A DNA stretch of 64,000 nt, taken from the NCBI GenBank assembly GCA_027563935.2, contig CM050450.1:10709957-10773956 (forward strand). The letters run 5' to 3'. This document shows, in pieces, positions 33,821 to 44,308 of the stretch. The position numbers were made by a program, and so were the translations under genes. Position 1 is the first letter of the stretch. The number at the start of each line of letters is the position of its first letter. A model generated the notes under the pieces. That model was not told where the DNA came from. It did no database searches and saw only the letters and a list, made by a program, of their open reading frames with translations. This DNA is from Costus lasius (Eukaryota > Streptophyta > Magnoliopsida > Zingiberales > Costaceae).

Positions 33821-35477
33821 CTCCCGATTAAGGGTGTGTTTTTTTTCGAGAAAAAAAAAGGGAGAAACGAAAGAAAAGATAATTTTTTTTGTTTTATTGG
33901 GAGGAAAGAAAATAGGGAGAAAGAAAATTATCTAGTTTTTTTTTTCTGAATGGTGTCTGCCTAATTTCAGAGAAAAGTGGAGAGAACGTTGACAATGCTG
34001 CTGCACAAATGTTCTCCCTTCCCTGTCCTCTCACCTCCTTGTCCTCCTAGCTACTGCTGCCACTCATCCTTCTTCTCCCAGCGTGCCTCTCATCCTCACC
34101 GCTGACAATATTGACAACACTTTTACGAGCTTTCCCCATTGACGTTGCCGTTGCGAGCTCACCCTCTTTGCCTCATCGTCGATCTTCCAGTCGCCCTCCT
34201 CGCCTTCCCATCACTACTCTAGTCACCCTCCTCACCTCCCTTTCGAAGCTTTCCTGCCACCCGTTCGAAGCTCCCCTGCCACCCAATCTCCCTCTCGCTT
34301 GCTTTCTACCGCCTAGGTGAGCTTGTTCACTTCCTTGCCACGCGTGCAAGTCGCGAGCCTGCCCCGCTGTTGCCGTTGTGAGCACCATGAGCTTAGCCCT
34401 GTTGCTACTGCTGCTTGCCGCATCGCCTCCCGCTGCTTTGTGCCTTGTTGCCCTCCGCTTCCCTACTGCCGCCTACAGTTTCCCTGCAGCCGCCCCGTTT
34501 CTCACGATCACTGTTTCACGTGATAATCACGTGATTTAATTTCTCTCCTCTTATTTTTCTTTCTTCCCTTCTTTTTCTCCCTCAGCCTGTTTCAAAGAAA
34601 GGAAATTAGAAGAGAAAGGAAAGAAATGGATTTCTTTCCTTCCATTTCCCTAGTTTCAAAGAAGGGAACGAGAGAAGGAAAGGAACAAAATCTATTTCCT
34701 TACTCTCCTTTTTTGTTCCCTCAAAAAGCGACGGAAACATATTTCTGTTCTCTCGCCCGACTCTCTCGATCTCACATGTCACTGTGACTTTGCCCCTCGC
34801 AGCCACCTCTTCACATCTTCGCCTCTCGCCATGACCATCGCCGACCCTCGCCTCCCCACTGCAAAAGCTTCCCCCTCGCCGCCCGAGATAAACTGGGAGC
34901 TCCGCCACGCTGCTCTCCCCTCTCACCAAGCCTCCCTCCCCTCTCGCTGCGCTGCTCTCCCCTCTCCGTTGCTCGCAGCTGCCCCTTCGCCCGAGCTCGC
35001 CACCCCACCCCTCTTGCCCAACCTCGCCGCCCCTCTCCCCTCTCGCAGCCCAACCATCTCGTCTGCACCTCCTTTCTCGCCCAACCATCTCTACTGGTAG
35101 GCGAGGATCTGACTTTGTAGCCCGAGCTCGCTACGCCCGAGCTTGCAACCGCCCCTCCGCCCGAGCTTGCAGCTGCCCCTCTTCTTCTTCTCGGCCCTCA
35201 CTATCTCGCCCCCCCCCCTCGCCCTCTCGTTCGAGGTCACCGCCCCCTTCGTCTCACCCCTCCGGTTGACGCTGCTACCATTCCACAAAACAGCCCAAGC
35301 TCGAAGCCTGAGCTCGTCCGCAGAAATTTGGCCTCGTTGGTGACCATGAAGACAGCAGGCGCCGACGATCCTGGCGATGGAGACGAGGATTTGGGTTGAT
35401 TTTGACTGGTCAAAAATTAAAATGTTTCTTTCCTTTCACCACCGAAACACGAGGCATGAAAGGGAAAGAAATTAAAA

Positions 35478-35479
<2 letters not shown>
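33821..35479. other. Low-complexity pyrimidine-rich region, no gene recognised
   Basis: A-rich and T-rich tracts (33840-33950) lead into CTC/CCT-rich sequence to about 35340. Long open frames here (34606-35088 minus, 34831-35100 plus) are arginine/glycine- or proline/serine-rich products of base composition. GGGAAGGAAA-type words repeat around 34570-34710 and again near 35430, suggesting an unrecognised element. Confidence 0.5.

Positions 35480-35525
<46 letters not shown>
35480..35525. repeat. (TA)n microsatellite, about 23 units
   Basis: Uninterrupted alternating TA of about 46 bases. Confidence 0.95.
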
Positions 35526-35527
<2 letters not shown>

Positions 35528-35800
35528 TTTCGGGTCGAGTCGTGTCGTGTCGAGTTAATCGGGTTAATATTTTTATATTTTTATAATTATATATATATTT
35601 TATTAATATTTATTTAAATTATTTAATATTAAACGGGTTAATTGGGTCGTGTCGGGTTAACCCGAATATATATGGGTCGTGTTTGGGTTAGATCATCTGA
35701 CCCAATTAATTAAATGGGTCATGTTCAGGTTGCTAATCGGGTCACGGGTCATTGCCGACCTGACCCGAACACAACCCGCCAACCTGTTTTGCCAGGTCTA
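35526..35800. mobile_element. Fragment of hAT-derived element ending TIR CCAGGTCTA
   Basis: The right end GCCAGGTCTA is the inverse of TAGACCTGG in the element at 18558, and the body has the same GGGTC/GACCC-rich text. The left end is missing; the (TA)n tract stands in its place. Confidence 0.65.
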
Positions 35801-36084
35801 AAAGAAACCAAAAGATCAATTAATTATAATTCTTTTATTTTTTTAATTAAATTTTCTTTCCTTTTTTAAACGTTGGAGTAGATTTTTTAGTGACGCCCTC
35901 TAAGTATAGAATAATAGCTTTTGAAACAAAACAGGTACTATGCATCAAAATTTACAAATCAATTTTTTTTTCTACTTTAATCCAATAATTTTAGACGGCC
36001 GCTTTAAAAGATTAAACGGGGCCTACCGCCTATATAGATTTTCTCACTAAAATGTTTTCCCTAAACACTGCCCCACATAAATAA

Positions 36085-37587
36085 TGTTAGGCCCGAAATT
36101 AAGGCCCAAATCAGATCAGTCAACGGGTGAGTTGACCTGGTCAAAATCGAGCGCAATTTGAGCCGTGTTCGATTTAGGGCTCAGCTTCAATGTTGCGGGC
36201 GGTGGCGTCCGTTTTTGGCATCAGTTGCCCTCGAGCTTCGCGGCGGCCGGCGACAAGCAGCTGGAGGCCGGCGGCGAGCTCGACACGTGGAGCACGTAGA
36301 GAGGATGAGATTCGGAGAGATCTCCGGCGCGGAAATGCGAGCGGCGAGCGCTCGTTTCCAGGAGCACGCGCTGACGGAAGGGAGAAACAAGGTCGGCGGC
36401 GACCTCGGGCAGGGGCAAGAACGCCGCGTGGAGCTTCATCGTCGGGCGGGGCTTCCGCGTGGCACGAGAGCAGTGGGAGGTGGCTCGATAGGAGAAGCGA
36501 CGCCCTTGGGAGCTCATGAACGAGATTCGCGAGGTTCTCGTTTAGAGTAATGTCGGCCGCGTGGCACGCGGTGACTGACGATGACGGGCAGTGGCGCCGA
36601 GCTGGCGAGGTCACTCCAACGGATGGTCGAGCTCTAGCAGGCGGCGGCCGTGTGTCGACTCCCAACTGGCTACGCGGGTGGCATACGGCGGACACGGCTG
36701 ACGAGTTGGCGTGCGTCCAAGCCATTTGCCGAGGTGGAACTGACGGGGCGAGCGTGGACTCGTCCAACCAGGAGCCATCTGGCAGCGGAAGTAGAAGCGT
36801 CGCAGGAGGGGATCAAAAGTCGGAAACGAGCGTCGTTTCCACATTCCGGCTCTCGCTCCCTTTTTGCTCTGCTCTCGGCGATTGTGATCCAGCTTCCCCT
36901 TTCCTCTCGGTCCGGCGTCCAACGGTGGATTCCGACCAACTCCTGATGTTGGTGGTGTGGTTGTGGGCGGTTCAGCGTTCGTGGAGTCCTACTCACTCCC
37001 TCCTCTCTTCAGCGCGGCGGAGTCGATGACTCGACTCCGACGAGGTAAACTCGTCCTCGTGTGGTTTTTGTCCGACGTTGTGATCTTTCGAACGCTCTTC
37101 GTTCCTCACTGTTTCCTTCCGTCGGTTTCATGATCTTCATGCGAGTTTCTTCCTTCGGGTTTTGGTTCCCTTGTTCCTTTTTGTCCACCTGCGTGTGGAC
37201 GTGTTTTCTTGTTCAGCTGCCTGCGCGCAGCATTGTGTTCTTGTCCACCTGCGTGTGGACGCATCTCGGACGCATTATTCTGTCTTCGTCCATCTGCGTG
37301 TGGACTGTCCTGTGTGTTGGGTTGCTGTCTGCGTACAGCTCGTCCCTGTTCAGCGTCCTCTGTTTCGACGCTTCCTCCTACCAGCGTGTAGGTCTCGTTT
37401 ATTCCGCTGTTTCTCTCGTGAGGCTGAGGTGGTAATCCTTCCACCTGCCGGTCGCGCCCTGGTCAGATCCACTGTCGACGCTGCTCCCGCGAGGGTGTTG
37501 TGTTCCTCGAGTCCTGCGTGACTCATTTTTGTGGCATCTGGCCTCTTTGTTTTAAAAATTTTTGTTACGTTAATCATGGGCGTGACA
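36085..37587 (+). repeat. 5' LTR of chromovirus (1503 bp)
   Basis: TGTTAGGCCCGAAATT...GGGCGTGACA. Its many GC-rich open frames also occur in the 3' LTR and are not genes. It contains three GTCCAC...GTGGAC palindromes (37183, 37243 and 37288). Confidence 0.95.
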
Positions 37588-37590
37588 GAC

Positions 37591-37602
37591 TGGTATCAGA
37601 GC
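37591..37602 (+). other. PBS of chromovirus, tRNA-iMet
   Basis: TGGTATCAGAGC three bases after the 5' LTR. Confidence 0.92.
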
Positions 37603-37661
37603 CAAGTTCACGTTCCAGCTTGTAGTTTGGGTGATCTATTCTATTCTGTAGGTCTGCAAAG

Positions 37662-40600
37662 ATGGTGCACACCAACACTGAACGCAACAGCATCCTTAAA
37701 GATGCTGTGGGAGACACTGTTGGTCTGGGAGACCAGAACCTGATTGCTTTGGTGAAGGAGCTAGTAGCCTCCAACAACAATCTGACTGCATCTAATGCAG
37801 ATCTTCAGATGCACGTGGATCGCCAAGCTGCTGAGCTTGAGCAAAATAAAATGGAGGTCATCCTCCTAAAATGAGTTGCTACGCAGCAACACTCTCAGGC
37901 TGAGGGTGGCCAAATGACCGCCGTGCGACGGCGTGTCCATGAACCAGCGCCCTTTTCGGGCATACGTTCTGCTAAGGAAGTTGAGAACTTCCTATGGGAC
38001 ATGGAGCTGTTCTTCCAGAATGCTCAAGTCCCCAAAGACGAGCAGGCCCACACCTGCATTGTGTATCTCTCCAGAGACACAAAACTGTGGTGGCGAACTC
38101 AGGCCGCACCCAGCTTACTTTGGCCGGATCCAGCCCGGAAGCTCTCATGGGAAGAGCTCAAAAATGAGATCAAAAATCAGTTCCTGCCCGGGAACTCTTA
38201 CTGTGTGGCACGTGACGCCCTAAAGCGACTCAAGCACGCCGGCACAATACGGGACTATGTCCAACGATTTGCGCAGGTTTGCTTGAGATCGATGACTTGT
38301 CGGAGAAGTCCCGACTTTACCACTTCATGGATGGACTCCAAGGGTGAGCCCGGGATGAACTGCGTCGCAAAGAGTTTCAAACTCTTAAGGAGGTGATGAT
38401 AGCTGCTAAAGGCCTTACGGATCGTAAGGGGTCGAGGGACCCGCCCCCGCATCATCATCACACGGGCGCATCATCCTCGAGGTCGAGGACTCCCTATGCG
38501 GCTAAGGGCAAGAAGCCCTTTGTGAGGAAGAACCGCTCCGCCCCAAAGGAGTACAAATCGGTGAAGAACCGACCAGCTACCCCAGGGCCAACAAAGACAG
38601 CAAGCACCAGCATGGCCTGCTATATATGTGGAGGTCTACATATGATGAAGAGTTGCCCCAAGAGGGACCGCTTAGCTGCCTTAGTGGCAGAGGATGAGAT
38701 TGTAAAGGAGCTCGAGGGACTCCTTAACCCTTTTGTACTTGCAACTTCATCTTCTATCAATGAAAGGCCCTCTTTGCTTTATGTTGACTGTCTTCTAAAT
38801 GCGCAACCTGTGAATGCAATGATCGATACAGGTGCTTCGCACATGTTCATAGGGCAAGCGATAGCGGCTAGAATCGGCCTCAAGATATCCCCCGCACGGG
38901 ACCAAGTTAGGTCGGTCGGTGAGGTAGACCCACAGGTCTTAGGGATATCTTATGACGTTGATGTTGCGGTAGGCAATTGGCGCGGCCGTTGCCACGCAAA
39001 GATCATAAAGTTAGCTGATTATGAAGCTATCTTTGGACTTGAGCTTTTGAGAAAAGCCAAGATTGGTGTGATGCCACATTTGTATGGGATACAGATTTAT
39101 GATGAGCAAGTCCTTGGTTTCGTGTCGTGCATTGGGAGCACGACGACGATGAAGGGAAAGAAGAGGGATTTGAGAGGGGTACCCTTATCAGCTAATGCCT
39201 TAGCAGCAGGGTTGCGTCAAGGTGACATGACTTTAATGATTGTTTGGTGTGACGATTCTCCTTGCGAATGAGAAGCCCCCTCGATAGTGAAGGGCTTGTT
39301 AGATGAGTACTCCGATGTGATGCCATCGGAGCTACCTAAACACCTTCCCCCTAGGAGAGGGATCGACCACAAGATAGAGCTTGTGGCAGGGTCTACTCCT
39401 CCCTCTAAGGCTTCATATCGTATGGCTCCGGTAGAGTTAGCTGAGCTTCGTAAGCAATTGGACGAATTGCTAGAAGCAGGGTTTGTCCGGCCTACGGTTT
39501 CGCCATATGGGGCCCCGGTCCTCTTCCAAAAGAAGAAAGACGGCTCACTTAGATTCTGTGTCGATTACAGGGCCTTGAATAAGATAACAGTGAGAGGCTG
39601 TTATCCTATTCCGCTTATCCCCGATCTGATAGATCGACTTGAGAAAGCTAAGGTTTTTACAAAGCTAGACCTGAGGTCAGGTTATTGGCAAGTTCGTATC
39701 GCCGAGGGCGACGAAAAGAAAACCGTATATGTGACACGATATGGGTCATTTGAGTTCTTAGTGATGCCCTTTGGACTCACAAATGCACCCACCATGTTCT
39801 GCCATCTAATGAACCAAGTTCTCGCTCCATTCTTAGATGAGTTCGTGGTCGTGTATTTAGATGATATCGTCATCTATTCCTCAAGCGTTGAGGAGCACCT
39901 GGGCCATTTGAGGCAGGTGTTATAGACTTTGAGGGATAATCAACTTTATTTAAAATTGGAAAAGTGCTCATTCATGAGGAATGAGATAACCTTTCTTGGA
40001 CACGTGGTAGGCCACGGACAAGTGCGCATGGATCAGGCGAAGATCCAAGCCATTGCGGAATGGCGCGCCCCCTCAAACCAAACAGAGTTGCGGTGTTTCC
40101 TCGGTGTGGTGAGCTTCTATCGTAAGTTCATCACCGGCTGTTCAAGAATAGCTGCACCCCTCAGTAATCTGCTGAAGAAGAACTCGAAATGGGAGTGGTA
40201 TGATCGGTGTCAGTCGACTTTCCAGGAGTTGAAGGACCGCATCGCCTCTGAACTGATCCTGAAGTTATCCGACTTCAGTTTGCCTTTCAGGTTCATACTG
40301 ATGCTTCGGACCAAGCTATCGGTGGTGTCTTATTGCAGGATGGGCATCCTGTAGCTTTCGAGAGTCGAAAGCTAAACGAGACTGAGCAGCGATACTCGGC
40401 TCACGAGAAGGAAATGGTGGCAGTGGTGCATTGCCTCCGGACCTAGAGAGTCTACCTTCTCGGGTGTGCCTTTGTAGTAAAGACCGACAATGTGGTGAAT
40501 ACCTACTTCTCGGATAGTGTTGTTATGGCCAGAGGCGGTAGGCCATTAGTCCCATCGACGGGCGGACTGCGCCGGGAGCTACTGAGGGAGCTCCACGATA

Positions 40601-41829
40601 CGCCTTGGTCTGGGCATCCAGGGCAACGGAGAATGTTTGCCTTGTTAGCATGATCGTGCTATTGGCCTGATATGCGCGCAGACATTGAGATGTATGTCCG
40701 CACTTGTCTTATTTGCCAGCAAGACAAGGTCGATCGGAGACTAGAGGTAGGGTTATTGCAACCACTGCCTGTTCCCGAGACGTCCTAGACGAGTGTGTCC
40801 ATGGACTTTATTGGTGGTTTCCCAAAAGTTGACGGGAAGAGCTCAGTGCTGGTGGTGGTTGATAGGTTCTCCAAATATAGAGTCTTTATCCCAGCCCCTG
40901 AGCCCTGTACAGCAAGGGTTGCTACTGAATTATTCTTCCAAAATGTGGCGAAGCATTTTGGCATCCCAGTGGATATCGTGAGCGATAAGGATGCCCGGTT
41001 TACTGGACGCTTTTGGACAACTTTGTTCAACAAGTTGGGGTCCAAGTTAAACTTCTCCACAGCCAATCATCCTCAAATGGACAGGCAAACCGAGCGGGTG
41101 AATGCTCTTGTGGAAGATTATTTCCGTCACTTTGTGACTGCCAGTCAAAAGGATTGGGTGAGGTGGATGGATGTGGCATAGTATGCCTATAACTTGCAAA
41201 AGTCATTCGCCACTGGACACAGCACTTTTGAGCTTGTGTTAAGAAGAAAGCCCCTAACGCCTGTTGACGTGGTGCAAAGGGATTCCGAGGAGAAGTGCCC
41301 TGCAGCTGAACGGGAAGCTCGGGAATGAATTGAATCACTCCGAGAGGCTAGAGATAGCTTGGAGTTGGCTGCGCAACGGATGCAAAGGTATGTCAATCGC
41401 CGACGTCGGGACGAAGAATTCGCGGTAGGCGATTTAGTTCTTCTCCGACTCACCCCGCAGATCTGGAGGAAGATCTCGGCGAAGGAGGCCCATCGAGGTC
41501 TTATCCGTAGATACGATGGCCCGTTTGAGATACTGAGTCGAGTGGGCTCAGTAGCATACCGCTTGAAACTCCCTGAGAGAATGCAGATGCACCCTACATT
41601 CCATGTGAGCTTCTTGATGAAGTTTCACCAGGATCAGGAGGATCCTTCTCGGTCCCAATCTTACCGAGCCCCACCGACGGTTAGGACGGAGTTCCACCGG
41701 AGGATCGGTAGTATTCTAGATCATCAAATTCTGGGGCAAAGTAAAAGGAACCGACGTACGGAGTTTCTCATCCAATGGGATGGATCCCCCATAGAAGAAG
41801 CAATCTGGTACAAAGCTTCCGAATTATGA
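37662..41829 (+). pseudogene. Chromovirus Gag-Pol, disabled by nine stops and two frameshifts
   Basis: Gag starts at 37662 (MVHTNTERNSILKDAV), with a coiled-coil-like segment and then PAPFSGIRSAKEVENF and KLWWRTQ motifs. A frameshift lies near 38275. Next come a zinc knuckle (CYICGGLHMMKSC), protease (IDTGASH), RT with YLDDIVIYS near 39860, a frameshift near 40280, RNase H (HTDASD), integrase with HHCC and catalytic core, and a C-terminal chromodomain ending at 41829. In-frame stops are at 37872, 38345, 39269, 39923, 40444, 40651, 40786, 41179 and 41326. All are TGA or TAG, none TAA. It is dead as an autonomous element. Confidence 0.93.
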
Positions 41830-41898
41830 CAGTTCGAGAGTGAGCTGAGGAGCTACCTTGAGTCGCCGAGGACGGCGACCACCTCCAGCGGGGGAGAA

Positions 41899-43459
41899 TG
41901 TTAGGCCCGAAATTAAGGCCCAAATCAGACCAATCAACGGGTGAGTTGACCTAGTCAAAATCGAGCGCAATTTGAGCCGTGTTCGATTTAGGGCTCAGCT
42001 TCAATGTTGCGGGCGGCGGCTTTGGCGGAACGCTGGAACGGGCGGCGGCGTCCGTTTCTAGCATCAGTTGCCCTCGAGCTTTGCGGCGGCCGGCGACAGG
42101 CGGCTGGAGGCCGGCAGCGAGCTCGACACGTGGAGCACGCAGAGAGGATGAGATCCGGAGATATCTCCGGCACGGAAATGCGAGCCGTGAGCGTCTCGTT
42201 TCCGGGAGCACATGCTGACGGAATGGAGAAACGAGGTCGGCGGCGACCTCGGGCAGGGGCAAGAATGCCGCGTGGAGCTTCATCGTCGGGCGGGGCTTCC
42301 GCGTGGCACAAGAGCAGTGGGAGGTGGCTCAATAGGCGAAGTGACGCCCTTGGGAGTTGGTGAACGAGATTCGCGAGGTTCTCGTTCAGAGTAATGTCGG
42401 CCACGTGGCACGCGGTGACTGACGACGACGAGCGGTGGCGCCGAGCTGGCGAGGTCACTCCAACGGATGGTCGAGCTCCAGCAGGCGGTGGCCGCGTGTG
42501 GACTCCCAACGGGCGACGCGGGTGGCATTCGGCGGACGCGGCTGACGAGTTGGCGTGCGTCCAAGCCATTTGCCGAGGTGGAACTGACGGGGTGAGCGCG
42601 GACTCGTCCAACCAGGAGCCATCTGGCAGCGGAAGTAGAAGCGTCGCAAGAGGGGATCAAAAGTCAGAAACGAGCGTCGTTTCCGCATTCCAGCTCTTGC
42701 TCGCGCTCGGCTCTCGCTCCCTTTTTGCTCTGCTCTCGGCGATTGTGATCCAGCTTCCCCTTTCCTCTCGGTCCGGCGTCCAGCGGTGGATTCCGACCAA
42801 CTCCTGACGTTGGTGGTGTGGTTGTTGGCAGTTCAACGTTCGTGGAGTCCTACTCACTCCCTCCTCTCTTCAGCGCGGCGTAAGCGCGGCGGAGTCGACA
42901 ACTCGACTCCGACGAGGTAAACTCGTCCTCGTGTGGTTTTTTTCCGACGTTGTGATCTTCCGAACGCTCTTCGTTCCTCGCTGTTTCCTTCTGTCGGTTT
43001 CATGATCTTCGTGCGAGTTTCTTCCTTCGGGTTTTGGTTCCCTTGTTCCTTTTTGTCCACCTACGTGTGGGCGTGTTTTCTTGTTCGGCTGCCTGCGCGC
43101 AGCATTGTGTTCTTGTCCACCTGCGTGTGGACGCATCTCGCACCCATTATTCTGTCTTCGTCCATCTGCGTGTGGACTGTCCTGTGTGTTGGGTTGCTGT
43201 CTGCGTACAGCTCGTCTCTGTTCAGCGTCCTCTATTTCGACGCTTCCTCCTACCTGTGTGTAGGTCTCATTTATTTCGCTTTTTCTCTCATGAGGCTGAG
43301 GTGGTAATCCTTCCACCTGCCGGTCGCGCCCTGGTCAGATCCGCTGTCGACAGTGCTCCCACGAGGGTGTTGTGTTCCTCGAGTCCTGCGTGACTCATTT
43401 TTGTGGCATATGGCCTTGTTTTTTTAAAATTTTTTGTTACGTTAATCGTGGGCGTGACA
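41899..43459 (+). repeat. 3' LTR of chromovirus (1561 bp)
   Basis: Same termini as the 5' LTR, but 58 bp longer owing to small insertions, for example a GGCTTTGGCGGAACGCTGG segment near 42015 and an extra GCTCGCGCTCG near 42710. The length differences and substitutions argue for an old insertion. Confidence 0.95.
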
Positions 43460-43804
43460 AATAGCATCGTATTCTTTCGAGGGAAACGGGAAACCGACAC
43501 TGGGGCCCGCTTTTCCCATTACCCTACAAAGCAACTGCAGCATGCGCTCCACGCACTATAAAGAATTAATTAATGGCGGCTTGGACGGACGGGACGTTCG
43601 AATCATCTTAATTATTGATTAATTTATTTCAATTTGCAAAGTGTTTGGGTTCAATCAGAATTGAGACAGAGCAGGAAAGAAATCAAGCAGAAAATTTTCA
43701 CAATCTTGTAGTTAAATTGGAGAAATTGATTGTACTTTGTAATTACAACCAGAACAAGTTCAGAGAACGAAGCCAATCGAAGCAATTATAACGATCGAGA
43801 AAGA
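43460..43804. other. Intergenic flank downstream of ATL3
   Basis: Short non-coding stretch between the retrotransposon and the third RING gene; probably holds the latter's 3'UTR. Nothing else seen. Confidence 0.55.
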
Positions 43805-44308
43805 TCATACCGCCGCCTGCACGCCGAGAGATTTTGGTTCTGCGGCGGCGGAAGAGCGGCAGATGGGGCAGGTGGAGTGCGACTGGAACCACAAGTCGAC
43901 GCAGTCGGCGTGGAACCTGTGGCCGCACCTGGGGAGCAGCCGCCCCCTATCCCCGCCCCTGAACTCCGACAGGCACACCGCGCAGTCCAGCTTGTGCTCG
44001 GCCTGTGCCGTCGCGTACACGAACGCCGGCAGCGACGAGATCGCCTCTTGGCTGAGCCTGGCGTTCGCCGCGGCGGCCGCGGGGGAGTTGGGGGCGGAAG
44101 ACGCGGGAGTGCCGTCGTCGGCGCGCCAATTGATCGACGGCGTCGGCTTGCGCAAGAGCCGCCGGATGTACAGGTAGAGGAGGAGGGAGAGGACGACGAT
44201 GAGCACGGTGAAGAGAGGGTACAGGAGGCGCCCGTGCCCGTGGGAGAGCCATTTGGGAGGCTCCGTCGCCGGCGAGTCTCTTGGGCTTGCGCCGCTCGTT
44301 TCCGGCAT
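43805..44308 (-). CDS. ATL-family RING-H2 E3 ubiquitin ligase
   Basis: An intronless 167-residue protein starting at the ATG at 44308 (MPETSGASPRDSPATEPPKW). It has one transmembrane segment at about 29-50 (LLYPLFTVLIVVLSLLLYLY), a basic juxtamembrane stretch (RRLLRKP), an alanine-rich linker, the SLPAFVYA segment before the RING, and a complete RING-H2: CAVC, CGHRFHADC with following VDLWF, and CPIC. This is the classic ATL layout for a membrane-bound E3 ligase, often induced in defence or hormone responses; the substrate is unknown. It shares orientation and overall plan with the copies at 20.1 and 32.3 kb, but its linker and N terminus differ, so it is an older relative or an unrelated family member. 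Codon usage is strongly GC-rich. Confidence 0.92.
   Translation of the reverse strand: MPETSGASPRDSPATEPPKWLSHGHGRLLYPLFTVLIVVLSLLLYLYIRRLLRKPTPSINWRADDGTPASSAPNSPAAAAANARLSQEAISSLPAFVYATAQAEHKLDCAVCLSEFRGGDRGRLLPRCGHRFHADCVDLWFQSHSTCPICRSSAAAEPKSLGVQAAV

Larger units (their letters stand above)
36085..43459 (+). mobile_element. Decayed Ty3/gypsy chromovirus with two LTRs
   Basis: The 5' LTR 36085-37587 and 3' LTR 41899-43459 (both TGTTAGGCCCG...GTGACA) flank a gag-pol remnant. A perfect PBS is at 37591-37602 and a polypurine tract at 41887-41898. Flanks AATAA (36080-36084) and AATAG (43460-43464) are a target duplication with one change. A chromodomain at the C terminus of integrase marks it as a chromovirus. 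Its Gag is related to that of the gag-only element at 20980-24708, so an intact relative could be that element's helper. 35801-36084 just before it is short AT-rich intergenic sequence. Confidence 0.93.

Noticed and set aside
34606..35088. 160-codon minus-strand open frame, Arg/Gly/Glu-rich
   Set aside because: Low-complexity product of the pyrimidine-rich strand, no domain, and overlapping long frames on the other strand as well.
36158..37521. Many GC-rich open frames on both strands (up to 197 codons)
   Set aside because: They lie inside the 5' LTR of the chromovirus and recur, altered, in the 3' LTR at 41899-43459.
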